A DNA stretch of 64,000 bases from Roseibium sediminis (GCF_008711325.1 NZ_VXDB01000016.1:43039-107038); one strand, 5' to 3'; numbered from the stretch's first letter, positions 18,731-28,697 are shown. Notes: generated from the letters alone by a model not told the origin. Numbers and translations: made by a program.

Positions 18731-19651
18731 ATGACATCCTTTCATTGGGCGATTGCCGGCATCTGGGGACTTTTGATCCTCGCCAGCGTGATCGTGTTCG
18801 TTATCTCGAAGCGGTCTGAAAAGGATGTTAGCGAGCTGGTGCAGCGAACCCAAAGCTGGTGGGTGATGATCGGGATCTTCACGGTCGCCTTCCTCGTCAG
18901 CCCGGTTATCTCGATCATCGTGTTTGGCCTCATCAGCTTTCTGGCGCTGAAAGAGTATTTCTCGATGATCCCGACAAGGCGGGCCGACAGACGGGTTCTG
19001 CTTTGGGCCTATCTTTCGATCCCTATCCAGTATTTCTGGGTCTATGACAGCTATTACGGCATGTTTGCGGTCTTCATTCCGGTCTACATGTTCCTGTTCC
19101 TGCCCTTTGCCAGCCTGATATCCCAGCAGACGGACGGGTTCCTGAAATCGGTCGGAACCCTGAATTGGGGCCTGATGCTCTGTGTCTTTTCCATCAGTCA
19201 TGCGGCATTCCTGATCACCTTGCCGCCGGTTACCGATGGCGGCGCGGGCGGCCCCGGACTGTTGCTGTTCCTTGTGTTCCTGACCCAGTTCAATGACGTT
19301 GCCCAATACACCTGGGGCAAGATGTTCGGGCGCCACAAGATCATTCCCGGCGTCAGTCCGAACAAGACCTGGGAAGGCTTTCTCGGAGGCGTTGGTACCA
19401 CTTTCGTGCTTGCCGTTTTCACTGCACCGCTCGTCACCCCGTTTTCGTTGGGTCATGCGGCGGCAATCGGCCTGATCATCCCGGTCACCGGCTTTGTGGG
19501 AGATGTTACGGTTTCCGCCCTGAAGCGGGACCTCGGGGTCAAGGACACAGGCAGCCTCATCCCGGGTCACGGCGGCATTCTAGATCGGATCGACAGCCTG
19601 ACCTTCACCGCGCCGATTTTCTTCCACTTCACCCGTTTCTTCTTCTACTAG
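18731..19651 (+). CDS. Phosphatidate cytidylyltransferase (CdsA-like)
   Basis: The product makes CDP-diacylglycerol from phosphatidate and CTP in the inner membrane. The 306-aa polytopic protein has about eight hydrophobic segments. The C-terminal signature SALKRDLGVKDTGSLIPGHG, continuing GGILDRID, matches the CdsA pattern in full. It is set between a CDP-alcohol phosphatidyltransferase and an acyltransferase, so it is probably a second, cassette-specific enzyme rather than the housekeeping cdsA, which usually lies near bamA/dxr. No gene symbol is assigned for that reason. Confidence 0.9.
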   Translation: MTSFHWAIAGIWGLLILASVIVFVISKRSEKDVSELVQRTQSWWVMIGIFTVAFLVSPVISIIVFGLISFLALKEYFSMIPTRRADRRVLLWAYLSIPIQYFWVYDSYYGMFAVFIPVYMFLFLPFASLISQQTDGFLKSVGTLNWGLMLCVFSISHAAFLITLPPVTDGGAGGPGLLLFLVFLTQFNDVAQYTWGKMFGRHKIIPGVSPNKTWEGFLGGVGTTFVLAVFTAPLVTPFSLGHAAAIGLIIPVTGFVGDVTVSALKRDLGVKDTGSLIPGHGGILDRIDSLTFTAPIFFHFTRFFFY

Positions 19652-19662
19652 GCCGGAAACGC

Positions 19663-20292
19663 ATGCTGCAGAAGATCTTCTACATCTTCATCAAGATAGC
19701 GGTGCTCTTTCTGCTGGGGCTGAATGTTCGGCGCAAGGAACTCCTGCCGGACACAGGCCCGGCCATCATTGTCGCCAACCACAACAGCCATCTCGACACG
19801 ATGGTCCTGATGGCCCTGATGCCCCTGGATCGCCTGAAAGACATCAAGCCGGTCGCAGCGGCCGACTATTTCTTCTCCAGCCCCAGGATGGCGTGGATCT
19901 CCGAACATGTGCTCGGCATCATCCCGGTGGAACGCAGCGGTGCCGACAAGTCCATCGACCCGCTTCAAGGCTGTTATGATGCCCTGGAGCAGAACAAGGT
20001 GCTGATCCTCTTTCCCGAAGGCTCGCGCGGCGAACCGGAGAAGATGACAGACCTGAAGAAGGGCGTATCCTATATCGCCGAGCGCTTCCCCGATGTGCCG
20101 GTCGTTCCCGTGTTCACCCATGGGCTTGGAAAGGCGCTGCCAAAGGGCTCGTGGCTGCTGGTCCCCTTCTTCTGCGACATCTTTGTGGGCGACGCGTTCA
20201 ATTGGACCGGTGATCGCGCCACCTTCATGACCACCCTGCAGGAGCGGTTTCAAACGCTCTCAAAGGAAAAGAACTTTGCTTCGTGGGAATAG
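19663..20292 (+). CDS. 1-acylglycerol-3-phosphate acyltransferase-like (PlsC domain) protein
   Basis: This 209-aa acyltransferase has an N-terminal hydrophobic anchor (FYIFIKIAVLFLLGLNV). The catalytic motif HxxxxD is in VANHNSHLDTMVL, and the acyl-acceptor motif FPEGSRGEPEKM follows at about residue 117. It probably acylates lysophosphatidate or a related lysolipid to feed the CdsA-like enzyme encoded 11 bp upstream. It is the last gene of the phospholipid cassette. Confidence 0.88.
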   Translation: MLQKIFYIFIKIAVLFLLGLNVRRKELLPDTGPAIIVANHNSHLDTMVLMALMPLDRLKDIKPVAAADYFFSSPRMAWISEHVLGIIPVERSGADKSIDPLQGCYDALEQNKVLILFPEGSRGEPEKMTDLKKGVSYIAERFPDVPVVPVFTHGLGKALPKGSWLLVPFFCDIFVGDAFNWTGDRATFMTTLQERFQTLSKEKNFASWE

Positions 20293-20311
20293 CCCCACGA
20301 AGCAATGTTGA

Positions 20312-21628
20312 TTACACCTGCGACAGCCCCCATCCCAGAGCTGCCGCGATTCCGAGGACCAGAAACAGGTTCTTGTGCCAGCGCAGCAGGAGAAGACCGC
20401 AGATAAGCGTGACGACGGGCACACGCCAGTCGAGACTGGAAAGGTCCGGGATCCAAAGGGTCAACGGCCCGTGCTTGCTTGCGCTCACCTCGCCAAAAAG
20501 AACATGCAGCGCGAACCAGACCGACAGGTTGAGCACCACGCCAACGACTGCGGCAATAATCGCCGTCAGAGCCCCCTTCAAACGCGGCTGGGCCGATATC
20601 CATTCAATGTAAGGCGCACCTGCGAAGATCCAGAGGAAACACGGCGCAAAGGTGGCCCAAAGCGCCACCACGCCTGCTACAAGGGCCAGCCCGACTCCGC
20701 CTTCCTTGAAAGCCGCCAGAAAGGCCACGAACTGGGTGACGAGAATGAGAGGCCCCGGCGTTGTCTCGGCCAAGCCGAGCCCGTCCATCATTTCCCCGGC
20801 GGTCAACCAGCCGTTCTGCGTCACCACATCCTGCGCCATATAGGCCAGAACTGCGTAGGCTCCCCCAAAGGTGACAACAGCCAGTTTTGAAAAGAACAGG
20901 CCAATTTCGCTGAGGATCGGCACGCCGGACAGGGCGCCAATGGCAATGAGGGGCACGAACCAGACAACAAGCCCGATGACGACGGTTCCAAGTGTACGCC
21001 TGACGGAAACCGTGACCGCCACCTCGCCCCCCTCACCGGCATGCCCGCGATAGGCAACGGCCCCGTAACCGGCCGCCAGCAGCACGATCAGCGGAAACGG
21101 CACGGCCAGAAAAAAGATCGCCACGAAGGACAAGCCTGCAAGAGCCCATTGCGAGGGACTGGTCAAAGCGCGCCGAGACAGCTTCAAGAGCGCTTCAAAA
21201 ACAATGACGAGGACCGCAGCCTTGATGCCAAGAAAGGCCTGACCAAGGACGGAAACTTGCCCATAGAGCGCATAGATCGTCCCGAGCAGGAAGATGACCG
21301 CCGCACCGGGCAGGACAAACAGGAGGCCTGCAAGCAACCCTCCCGCGACGCCTTTCAGCCTCCAGCCGGAATAGGTTGCCAGCTGCATCGCCTCCGGACC
21401 GGGCAACAACATGCAAAAGCCCAGCGCGTTGGTGAAGCTGCGCTCCGACAACCATCCGGTTTCGTCAACCAGCTTGCGATGCATGAGGGCAATTTGCGCT
21501 GCCGGCCCCCCAAAGGACAAAAGCCCGATATTGAGAAACACGCGCAACACCGCCGCCCAGCCCGGAGAGCCGTGATCTGAACACGGTTCTGCCATCGTCT
21601 GCGTGGCCATTTCTGATCGCTGATCCAC
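20312..21628 (-). CDS. chrA: Chromate transporter ChrA
   Basis: The product exports chromate across the inner membrane. The 438-aa protein has the two homologous CHR halves of the long form. The N-terminal half shows FLNIGLLSFGGPAAQIALMHRKLV and LLPGPEAMQLATYSGWRLKG. The C-terminal half shows FFSKLAVVTFGGAYAVLAYMAQDVV and GLAETTPGPLILVTQFVAFL. Both halves carry the FGG and PGP motifs. It starts 3 bp after the chrB-like gene ends, so the two form an operon. It converges on the phospholipid cassette, with stops about 20 bp apart. Confidence 0.93.
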   Translation of the reverse strand: MDQRSEMATQTMAEPCSDHGSPGWAAVLRVFLNIGLLSFGGPAAQIALMHRKLVDETGWLSERSFTNALGFCMLLPGPEAMQLATYSGWRLKGVAGGLLAGLLFVLPGAAVIFLLGTIYALYGQVSVLGQAFLGIKAAVLVIVFEALLKLSRRALTSPSQWALAGLSFVAIFFLAVPFPLIVLLAAGYGAVAYRGHAGEGGEVAVTVSVRRTLGTVVIGLVVWFVPLIAIGALSGVPILSEIGLFFSKLAVVTFGGAYAVLAYMAQDVVTQNGWLTAGEMMDGLGLAETTPGPLILVTQFVAFLAAFKEGGVGLALVAGVVALWATFAPCFLWIFAGAPYIEWISAQPRLKGALTAIIAAVVGVVLNLSVWFALHVLFGEVSASKHGPLTLWIPDLSSLDWRVPVVTLICGLLLLRWHKNLFLVLGIAAALGWGLSQV

Positions 21629-21631
21629 CGC

Positions 21632-22450
21632 TCACCCCCGCTTCGCTGCAGTCGGCCAATCATGGCCTTCGTCGCTTGCATCCCGAGCCCAGCGATAGAA
21701 CGCATCATATAGGCCAAGTCCAGCCTCAAGTTGCTGAAGATCATCCTTGAACATGCGCGACAACCCGACAGAGGCAGCCAGCAGACCGGCGGCCTGCGGT
21801 GCCAGATCATGCCGGTTCGTATCGGCTGCCCGCACCACAAGGGCAAGGCGCTCCAGCGCCTCACACTTAAGGCCGAATTCCTCAACCATTGTGTCAAACG
21901 TGCAGGCTTCTCCCCGGTGGCTCCAGAAAACGTCCTCCACGTCAAAAGGCACAGCACCAAAACGGTCGGCAACGCCTTGCACCTGCAAGGGGGAAACAAA
22001 CAGGAACCGGGCCTTTGGATCGACAAACCGTCGGATAAGCCACGGACAGGCAATCCGGTCGATCTTGGGGCGGTGCCGCGTGACCCAGATACACTCGCCA
22101 GGTGCATTTCCCGGCGCAACGGATGTGGCGGGAATGCGGACGAAACCTGAAACCTTCCAGCCCTCCGCCCCACCTTCCAGGTATTCGGCAGCAATGCCAT
22201 GCAGTCTCAAAAACGCTGCCGCCCCTTCGCTCAGCTTCAAGCCACCATGACAAACCAACACCACCTTGCGACCGAGGAGTTCGGGGACAAGGGTCTCAAT
22301 GGACCGGTGGGATTGCCTGAAGGCGGTGGGGATGTAGGTCGGGTCGGCCTCGAAATCCTCATCAATGCGCACATCAATGATGACAGGGCACTCCGGTGTT
22401 CCGACCAGACGGTTCAGTTGGGATGCAGTAATAGCATTTGGAGACGGCAT
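21632..22450 (-). CDS. Rhodanese-ChrB fusion, chromate resistance protein
   Basis: The product is 272 aa. Residues about 1-110 form a rhodanese domain with VIIDVRIDEDFEADP and the active-site Cys in LVCHGGLKLSEGAAAFLRLHG. Residues about 120-272 form a ChrB C-terminal domain (IWVTRHRPKIDRIACPWLIRRF, then FDVEDVFWSHRGEACTFDTMVEEFG). ChrB-type proteins sense chromate or take part in its handling. The fused rhodanese suggests a sulfur-transfer or oxyanion-binding step. The ATG at 22450 follows AAGGAC at a good spacing and is preferred to one 15 bp upstream. It is co-transcribed with chrA. Confidence 0.82.
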   Translation of the reverse strand: MPSPNAITASQLNRLVGTPECPVIIDVRIDEDFEADPTYIPTAFRQSHRSIETLVPELLGRKVVLVCHGGLKLSEGAAAFLRLHGIAAEYLEGGAEGWKVSGFVRIPATSVAPGNAPGECIWVTRHRPKIDRIACPWLIRRFVDPKARFLFVSPLQVQGVADRFGAVPFDVEDVFWSHRGEACTFDTMVEEFGLKCEALERLALVVRAADTNRHDLAPQAAGLLAASVGLSRMFKDDLQQLEAGLGLYDAFYRWARDASDEGHDWPTAAKRG

Positions 22451-22593
22451 AGTGCGTCCTTCCATGTTTCAGGAGTTAAAGGACGCGAATTTGGGCCGTT
22501 GCCTCACGGGGTATTCGCAAACCCCATGAGGGCGATCATGCAGTTGGCTGTGCTGATGTCAAGCCGGGAAGCCCAGACGGCTGGTCCGTATTA

Positions 22594-25146
22594 TCAGCCG
22601 TTCAGGACGTCTTTCACCTTTGTTGCCAGCTGCTTGAGGGTGAACGGCTTGGGCAGGAAGTCGAACTGCTCGTTTTCCGGCAGGTTCTCCTCGAACGCAT
22701 CCTCCGCATAGCCGGACACGAAGATGATCTTCAGGTCCGGGCGGGTCTTGCGCAGCTCAACCAGAAGCGTCGGCCCGTCCATTTCCGGCATCACGACGTC
22801 GGACACAACCAGATCAACATTGCCACCGGCTTCTTCCATCACTTCCAGTGCCTCGGTGCCGGACCCGGCCTCGTGCACGGTATAGCCACGTGATGCAAGG
22901 GCACGGGCCGCAAAGGCCCGAACCGCTTCCTCGTCTTCCACGAGCAGAATGGTCGCCGAGCCGGTGAGATCCGTAGCCTTTTCCGATTCTGGCTGCTGAA
23001 CAACCGGCTTTGTCTCTTCAACAAACTCCGGAATGTGGCGCGGCAGGAAGATGCGGAAGGTAGTCCCCTTGCCGACCTCACTGGTGCAGAAAACAAAGCC
23101 GCCAGTCTGCTTGACGATACCATAAACCGTCGAGAGGCCGAGGCCCGTGCCCTTGCCAACTTCCTTGGTCGAGAAGAACGGATCGAAGATCTTCTCCATG
23201 ACGTCCGCCGGAATGCCGTGCCCAGTGTCTTCCACTTCAACCAGCGTGTACTCGGCAGGCGGCATGCCACGGGTGTTTTCGAACTTGGTCGATTCCTCGG
23301 CTGTCACATTGGTCGTGCGGATGGTCAGCTTGCCGCCGTCCGCCATGGCATCGCCGGCGTTGACAGCAAGGTTCACAATCACCTGTTCCAGCTGGTTGAG
23401 GTCGGCCATGACAGGCCACAGGTCGCGCCCATGGACCACCTGCAGCTCGACCTTTTCGCCCAGCAGGCGATCCAGAAGAATGGATAGATCCGCCAGAACA
23501 TCATTCAGCGCCAGCTGTTGCGGACGCAAGGTCTGGCGGCGCGAGAACGCGAGCAGCTGCCGCACCAGACCGGCAGCCCGGTTGGCATTCTGCTTGATGT
23601 TCATGATGTCCTGGAAGGACGGATCGGTCGGGCGGTGGCTGGCCAGAAGCAGGTCAGAAAAGCCGATGATCGCGGTCAGGACGTTGTTGAAGTCATGCGC
23701 AACCCCGCCAGCCAGCTGGCCGATGGCCTGCATCTTCTGGCTCTGGGCAAACTGGGCTTCCAGCGTGCGCTGCTGGGTTGTTTCAAGTGCATAGACGATG
23801 GTCGTCTCGCCATCCCCTTCCCCGTCCTGCACCGCAGACACGTAGAAGGTGGCCGAGCGCGGGTCATGCCCTTCACTGAGCGGAATATCGATCGGGGCAA
23901 TTTCCCCGATACCCTGCGAGGCCGCCTTGAGCGCCTTGCCAAGATCGTCACGACCACTCTGGGCGACATAGGCCTCCATCTTCGGTGCGCCGTCATCGGA
24001 ATTGACGGCTCCGAACAGCTTCAGGAACGGCGCATTGGTCCGAAGAACCCGGCCTTCCTTGTCGAGCGAGGCAATGGCGATCGGCGTATTGTTGAAGAAG
24101 CGGGCAAAACGGACTTCTGCAGCCCGAAGAGCCTCGGAAGCTTCCTCGCCGCGCGAGCGGTTCAGCACCAGCGTCCGGCTGTCGCCTGCAATGCCGTTTT
24201 CGCCAAAGGGAACCCGGTGCAGCAGTCGAACCGGCAGCCCCCGACCGGAACGGGTCACGAGATCCAGATCAAAGGTGTCGCTCTTCACTTCCCCGGCCTG
24301 ACCCGTAACCGAGCGGATCAGTTCCGCGCCATCGCCGCGAACGATGTCGATCAGGGAAAGATCCCCGACTTCAAACTGGGCAAGATCGTAACCCAGCCAG
24401 TCGGCCAGCGTCGCGTTGAGATAAACCACCTGTCCAGCCGCATCGCAGGACAGGAAGCCCGCCGGTGCGTGGTCGAGGAAGTTGATGACGCGCTGCAGTT
24501 CCTGAAAGGAGTTTTCCTGCTCGGCCCGGTCACGGGTAATGTCGGACAGCTGCCAGACAGTGAGGCGGCGGTTGGAGCGCCCCTTATCAGTGATCTCCAG
24601 TGGCCGCACAAGCACACGATACCAGCGCGGGCCGCCATCGCTGCGCCCGAGCGGCGAAGCCATACGAACTTCTTCCTGTGCGCGGCGTCCATCCCGCATG
24701 GCCTGCGACAGACGGTAGATCGCGTCAGCAGCATCTGGATCGCTTGAGAAAACGCGCTCGATCACACGGACATCGGCTGAACTGTCGACGCCCGTCAGAT
24801 CGGCATAGGCCTGATTGGCATAGACAAGACGACCATCCTGATCGGTTACGATGGCCCCGTCTTCCAGTGTCGCCAGAAAGGCCGCCGCAATGGGGCTCGA
24901 TTCAGCACTTCTGCCGGACAGTCTGAGAAAGCCCATCGCCCAGGCGAAGAGGCAGAACACACCGACAACGGCTAGGATGCCCAGCATGGCCAGAACAAAT
25001 GGCTGGGCCTGGGTCCTGTCCATGACGGCCAGGATCGCCGCAATGCCGAAAAGGACCAGCGCGAGCACAATCAGCAACCACAGACTGCCGGACCGCTCTG
25101 GCCGGTCAATCAGGGGCTCATTCGCCGCACTGTCAAATTCACTCAT
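22594..25146 (-). CDS. cckA: Cell-cycle hybrid histidine kinase CckA
   Basis: CckA phosphorylates the phosphotransferase ChpT and so controls CtrA and CpdR. The 850-aa protein has two N-terminal membrane helices (about 20-75) and PAS domains (about 85-200, 215-330, 340-450). A HisKA domain with H-box [20 protein letters not shown] is followed by an HATPase domain with [17 protein letters not shown] and [17 protein letters not shown]-terminal receiver carries the phospho-acceptor Asp in [14 protein letters not shown]. Length and order match CckA. It sits directly downstream of flhB, a linkage I recall from Caulobacter. CtrA-type boxes occur upstream of flagellar operons in this window. Confidence 0.93.
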   Translation of the reverse strand: MSEFDSAANEPLIDRPERSGSLWLLIVLALVLFGIAAILAVMDRTQAQPFVLAMLGILAVVGVFCLFAWAMGFLRLSGRSAESSPIAAAFLATLEDGAIVTDQDGRLVYANQAYADLTGVDSSADVRVIERVFSSDPDAADAIYRLSQAMRDGRRAQEEVRMASPLGRSDGGPRWYRVLVRPLEITDKGRSNRRLTVWQLSDITRDRAEQENSFQELQRVINFLDHAPAGFLSCDAAGQVVYLNATLADWLGYDLAQFEVGDLSLIDIVRGDGAELIRSVTGQAGEVKSDTFDLDLVTRSGRGLPVRLLHRVPFGENGIAGDSRTLVLNRSRGEEASEALRAAEVRFARFFNNTPIAIASLDKEGRVLRTNAPFLKLFGAVNSDDGAPKMEAYVAQSGRDDLGKALKAASQGIGEIAPIDIPLSEGHDPRSATFYVSAVQDGEGDGETTIVYALETTQQRTLEAQFAQSQKMQAIGQLAGGVAHDFNNVLTAIIGFSDLLLASHRPTDPSFQDIMNIKQNANRAAGLVRQLLAFSRRQTLRPQQLALNDVLADLSILLDRLLGEKVELQVVHGRDLWPVMADLNQLEQVIVNLAVNAGDAMADGGKLTIRTTNVTAEESTKFENTRGMPPAEYTLVEVEDTGHGIPADVMEKIFDPFFSTKEVGKGTGLGLSTVYGIVKQTGGFVFCTSEVGKGTTFRIFLPRHIPEFVEETKPVVQQPESEKATDLTGSATILLVEDEEAVRAFAARALASRGYTVHEAGSGTEALEVMEEAGGNVDLVVSDVVMPEMDGPTLLVELRKTRPDLKIIFVSGYAEDAFEENLPENEQFDFLPKPFTLKQLATKVKDVLNG

Positions 25147-25252
25147 CGTGTGTAACTCCCCAGCCCGAATCGTTTACAGGCTCATTCCCAGCATTCTGCG
25201 ATCTTCCGGCGAATTCAACCAAGTGTTCCCCCGGCTATGTGGATGAAGCCGC

Positions 25253-26332
25253 CTAATTTGAGCGCCAATTGGACCGTTTGCGCATCCGGTACACGAAGCC
25301 GATGACTTCGGCCACTGCCTTGTAGTGCTCTTCGGGTATTTCCTGCTCAATTTCTACACTTGCATAAAGGGCACGCGCCAGTGGCGGATTCTCGATCACC
25401 GGAATTTGGTGTTCCTTGGCAACGCCGCGAATTCTCAAGGCAACTGCATCTGTACCCTTGGCGATACAAAGTGGTGCCCCCATGCCGTCTTCATATTTCA
25501 GGGCCACCGCATAGTGCGTCGGGTTGGTAACGACCACGGTCGCATCCGGCACGGCAGACATCATGCGCTTGCGCGAGCGCTCCATGCGGATCTGTCGGAT
25601 CTTGCCTTTGACGTGCGGATCGCCTTCCGTCTGCTTGTACTCATCCTTGACGTCGCGCAGCGACATCTTCTGCTTGTTGAACCACTTGTTGCGCTGATAG
25701 GCGAAGTCGGCCGCTGCAACGACGGTCATGAACGCCATCACCGCGCCAAGCAATTGCAGGATCAGGATCCGCGCCTCTTCCAGAATGATGGTCAAATCCG
25801 CGAAGATCATGACATCGGCTTCATCGCGACGCGGCCACAGAACCGCAACCATCAGCGCACCGACAACGAAAATCTTGGCGATACCCTTGGCGAAGTTCAC
25901 CAGACTTTCGCCGGAAAACAGCCTCTTGAAGCCGGACAAGGGTGAAATCTTGGACAGTTTCGGCGTGATGGTTTCCGTCGTGAACACCAGCTGGTGCTGC
26001 ACCATGTTTCCGGCAACGGCCATCACTACGAGCGCGAGAAGCGGCAAGCCGACAATAAGCGCTATCGATTGACCCGTATCACGCCAAAGGGCCTTCAGCG
26101 CATAGCCATCCACCGGGATCTGGTGGGCGTGCTCCATGTAGCCTTTCAGGAGACTGCCAATGGAGGCGGCAATTTCAGGCGCAAAAAGAGCAATCAGCAA
26201 CGTCGCTCCGGCAAGGGTGAACCAGGTGCTCACCTCCTGCGATTTGGCAACGTCCCCCTTGTCATGGGCTTCCTTGAGCCGTTTTTGTGTGGGGTCCTCA
26301 GTCTTTTCTGCATCATCTTGATCATCAGCCAT
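25253..26332 (-). CDS. flhB: Flagellar export apparatus protein FlhB
   Basis: FlhB is an inner-membrane component of the flagellar type III export gate and controls the switch from rod/hook to filament substrates. The 359-aa protein has four hydrophobic segments (about 30-210). A cytoplasmic C-terminal domain follows with the autocleavage site NPTH in VVVTNPTHYAVALKYEDG. The N-terminus EKTEDPTQKRLKEAHDKGDVAKS is diagnostic. It follows fliR by 9 bp and ends the flgB-flgC-fliE-fliQ-fliR-flhB operon. Confidence 0.97.
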   Translation of the reverse strand: MADDQDDAEKTEDPTQKRLKEAHDKGDVAKSQEVSTWFTLAGATLLIALFAPEIAASIGSLLKGYMEHAHQIPVDGYALKALWRDTGQSIALIVGLPLLALVVMAVAGNMVQHQLVFTTETITPKLSKISPLSGFKRLFSGESLVNFAKGIAKIFVVGALMVAVLWPRRDEADVMIFADLTIILEEARILILQLLGAVMAFMTVVAAADFAYQRNKWFNKQKMSLRDVKDEYKQTEGDPHVKGKIRQIRMERSRKRMMSAVPDATVVVTNPTHYAVALKYEDGMGAPLCIAKGTDAVALRIRGVAKEHQIPVIENPPLARALYASVEIEQEIPEEHYKAVAEVIGFVYRMRKRSNWRSN

Positions 26333-26341
26333 GGCGCTCTC

Positions 26342-27115
26342 CTACCCTGCTATGAACTTGCCAAGCGCCGCCTCGAAATGTTCCAGATAGAACGTAATCA
26401 AGGTGCCAAGCAGGGCCATGAGGAGGAAGAACCCAATCGCAATATTGACCGGCATGGCGATAAAGAAGATCTGCATTTGGGGCATCAGCTTGTTCAAGAG
26501 GCCGAGCCCGAAATAAAAGACCAATCCCATCACGATAAAGGGCGCGCTCATGCGAAGCGCAATCGAAAAGACTTCCGCAACCGTCTTGGTCGCGTTGTCT
26601 GCAAAATCCCCGACCGGCACGAAACCGCCAGGGGGAAACAGGGTGAAACTGTCATGCAGGGCGGCGATGACCAGATAGTGGCTGTCCGTCACGAACACCA
26701 TAGTCATGCCCAATAGAGACAGGTAGTTCCCGAAAAGGGTGCCTTGCTGACCACCATTCGCGAGATCCGCGCCGAAGGCAAAAGCCAGACCCGACTGGTT
26801 GGCCATGATGACGCCAGCGGTCTGAAGCGCGGTCGAGATCAGCTTGCCGCACAGCCCGATCGCAAAGCCGATGATCAGCTCGCTGCCAAGAAACACCAGC
26901 AAACGTGCAGAATTTACTGTGAGGTCCGGCGGGTAGTATTGGGAGGCAACGGGATAAAGGACCAGCGTCACACCAAGCGCAATCGTCAGGCGAATGCGGG
27001 GCGGGATAGAGCTTTCACCCAGCGCAGGTAACAGCATGACCATCGTGCCGAGACGCGCAAACATCAACAGGAAGATTGCGGTGATCTGCGGCAGGAAGTC
27101 GAGCTGGATCGTCAT
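26342..27115 (-). CDS. fliR: Flagellar export gate protein FliR
   Basis: FliR is an integral export-gate component, assembled with FliP and FliQ. The 257-aa hydrophobic protein has about six predicted membrane segments, with conserved stretches ARLGTMVMLLPALGE, GQQGTLFGNYLSLLGMTMVF and FGLGLLNKLMPQMQIFFIAMP near the C-terminus. It lies between fliQ (9 bp upstream) and flhB. Confidence 0.95.
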   Translation of the reverse strand: MTIQLDFLPQITAIFLLMFARLGTMVMLLPALGESSIPPRIRLTIALGVTLVLYPVASQYYPPDLTVNSARLLVFLGSELIIGFAIGLCGKLISTALQTAGVIMANQSGLAFAFGADLANGGQQGTLFGNYLSLLGMTMVFVTDSHYLVIAALHDSFTLFPPGGFVPVGDFADNATKTVAEVFSIALRMSAPFIVMGLVFYFGLGLLNKLMPQMQIFFIAMPVNIAIGFFLLMALLGTLITFYLEHFEAALGKFIAG

Positions 27116-27124
27116 GCGCGGCCG

Positions 27125-27391
27125 TCACGACGTCTTCAGGATCATCTCGGCGATCCGGGCTGTGAAGGAGGAAAGCAGCTGCCCCATGAACGGCAGCGAC
27201 AGCAGAAGCGTGACGAAGATCGCGAGGATCTTCGGCACGAAGACCAGCGTCATTTCCTGAATCTGGGTCAAAGCCTGAAACAGCGCGATGACGACACCGA
27301 CAAGCAGGCCGATTATCATGACCGGCGCAGAGATGAGGATCATCGTCCAAACACCCTCACGGGCGAGATCCATAACTTCACCGCCGGTCAT
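27125..27391 (-). CDS. fliQ: Flagellar export gate protein FliQ
   Basis: This 88-aa export-gate subunit has two membrane helices (about 15-37 and 52-75) and the family signature GLLVGVVIALFQALTQIQEMTLVFVPKI. It follows fliE after 36 bp and precedes fliR. Confidence 0.95.
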   Translation of the reverse strand: MTGGEVMDLAREGVWTMILISAPVMIIGLLVGVVIALFQALTQIQEMTLVFVPKILAIFVTLLLSLPFMGQLLSSFTARIAEMILKTS

Positions 27392-27427
27392 CGCAAGCCT
27401 CCAGTGCTTCAGGAGCTGTAGGGCAGA

Positions 27428-27739
27428 TCACATCGGCATCCGCATGATTTCCTCATAAGCGGAAATCACCCGGTCACGAACCGAGACCATCGTTTCAAGT
27501 GCTACTTCGGTTTCGGCGATTGCGGTCACCACGTCAACAACGTCGGTCTTGCCTTCCACAAGTCCGATCGCCTTCTTATCGGCTTCCCGTCCCTGCTGGA
27601 TGGTGCTTGAGACCGCTTCCTGCACCATCTGACCAAAGTTGGCCTCAGGTGTTTTCTGCTTGATCTCGTTGGCAGCAATCTGCTGCGCCAGACGTGCAGC
27701 GGACTGATAGGCATTGTTGGCAATCAGCGAACTGGCCAT
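27428..27739 (-). CDS. fliE: Flagellar hook-basal body complex protein FliE
   Basis: FliE is a 103-aa small rod-base protein joining the MS ring to the rod. It shows the conserved C-terminal helices EVALETMVSVRDRVISAYEEIMRMPM and an NFGQMVQEAV segment. It has normal length and lies between flgC and fliQ. Confidence 0.94.
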   Translation of the reverse strand: MASSLIANNAYQSAARLAQQIAANEIKQKTPEANFGQMVQEAVSSTIQQGREADKKAIGLVEGKTDVVDVVTAIAETEVALETMVSVRDRVISAYEEIMRMPM

Positions 27740-27778
27740 GACCCGGAACTCCTAGACTTCGCGAACAGGCTGAAAGGA

Positions 27779-28189
27779 TCAGCCCCTGAGGATATCGATG
27801 GTTCGCTGAAGCATGCGGCGGGAGGACTCGATCACATTCAGGTTGGCCTCGTAGGACCTCTGAGCTTCACGCATGTCCGCCGTTTCAATCAGCGTATTGA
27901 CGTTAGGCTCAAGAACATATCCTTGTTCGTTTGCCGCAGGATGGCCGGGTTGATAGCGCTCCTCGAAGGGAGACTTGTCTTCGGCGATTTTCCCAAGCTC
28001 AACAACTTCTGCGTTGAGTTCCTTGGAAAAATGGGATTGGAAAGTCGGGATGCGGCGGCGATAGGGTTCCCCGTCCGGGGTCTTGGCCGTCGAATCTGCA
28101 TTGGCGATGTTCTCTGCGATCACGCGCATCCGGCCGTTTTGCGCCTTCAGACCGGACGCGGCAACGAACAGGGACTTGATCAGATCCAT
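27779..28189 (-). CDS. flgC: Flagellar basal-body rod protein FlgC
   Basis: FlgC is a 136-aa proximal rod subunit. The N-terminal ASGLKAQNGRMRVIAENIANADST is the rod-protein signature. The C-terminal helix ADMREAQRSYEANLNVIESSRRMLQRTIDILR is typical. It lies between flgB and fliE. Confidence 0.96.
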   Translation of the reverse strand: MDLIKSLFVAASGLKAQNGRMRVIAENIANADSTAKTPDGEPYRRRIPTFQSHFSKELNAEVVELGKIAEDKSPFEERYQPGHPAANEQGYVLEPNVNTLIETADMREAQRSYEANLNVIESSRRMLQRTIDILRG

Positions 28190-28242
28190 CTTGTTTCTCC
28201 CGGGGCCCGTTCAGGACGCCCATTTGTCAGTCGGCCCAATAC

Positions 28243-28647
28243 TCAACCGCCCTTGGACAGCGCGGTCCGGATGAGCCCGAGACCACGCGAATAGAGGGTC
28301 GTGGCCGCCTGATAATCCATCTGGTTCTGGGTGACTTTCATCATCTGCTCTTCCAGAACCACGTTGTTCCCGCTGGGGGTAATTTCAAACATATCCCGCT
28401 TTTCCGCCTCTCCGGCGGCAGGAGCGGACAATGATCCGGAGATATGCCCGACTTTGGTCACCGATGTCTGGAGCCCGGCTTGCGCCAGCCCGACATGGTC
28501 GGCAAAGTCGAACTGCTTCACCTCGCGAGCGCGGTAACTCGGTGTATCGGCATTGGCAACGTTCTCGGCCAGAACGCCCTGACGGACCTGATGCCACTGC
28601 ATCTTGGACTTCAGTGCCTGGAAAAGCGGAATGTCGGAAATCGCCAT
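28243..28647 (-). CDS. flgB: Flagellar basal-body rod protein FlgB
   Basis: FlgB is a 134-aa proximal rod subunit. It shows LKSKMQWHQVRQGVLAENVANADTPSYRAREVKQFDF and the C-terminal MDYQAATTLYSRGLGLIRTALSKG. It is the first gene of the leftward basal-body/export operon. A perfect CtrA-type box lies 51-66 bp before its start codon, with a separate palindrome between. Confidence 0.96.
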   Translation of the reverse strand: MAISDIPLFQALKSKMQWHQVRQGVLAENVANADTPSYRAREVKQFDFADHVGLAQAGLQTSVTKVGHISGSLSAPAAGEAEKRDMFEITPSGNNVVLEEQMMKVTQNQMDYQAATTLYSRGLGLIRTALSKGG

Positions 28648-28674
28648 AGCGAGCCACCATTGGTTAACAAACTA

Positions 28675-28687
28675 GGCAAACATTGCC
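28675..28687. promoter_or_regulatory. Palindrome GGCAA-N3-TTGCC upstream of flgB
   Basis: A perfect 5+3+5 inverted repeat lies 28-40 bp before the flgB start. The same half-sites and spacing recur upstream of fliL (38898-38910), so a shared flagellar regulator is plausible. FlbD-type sites of Caulobacter are GGCA/TGCC-like, but that assignment is inference. Confidence 0.48.
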
Positions 28688-28697
28688 GACCAGAAGG

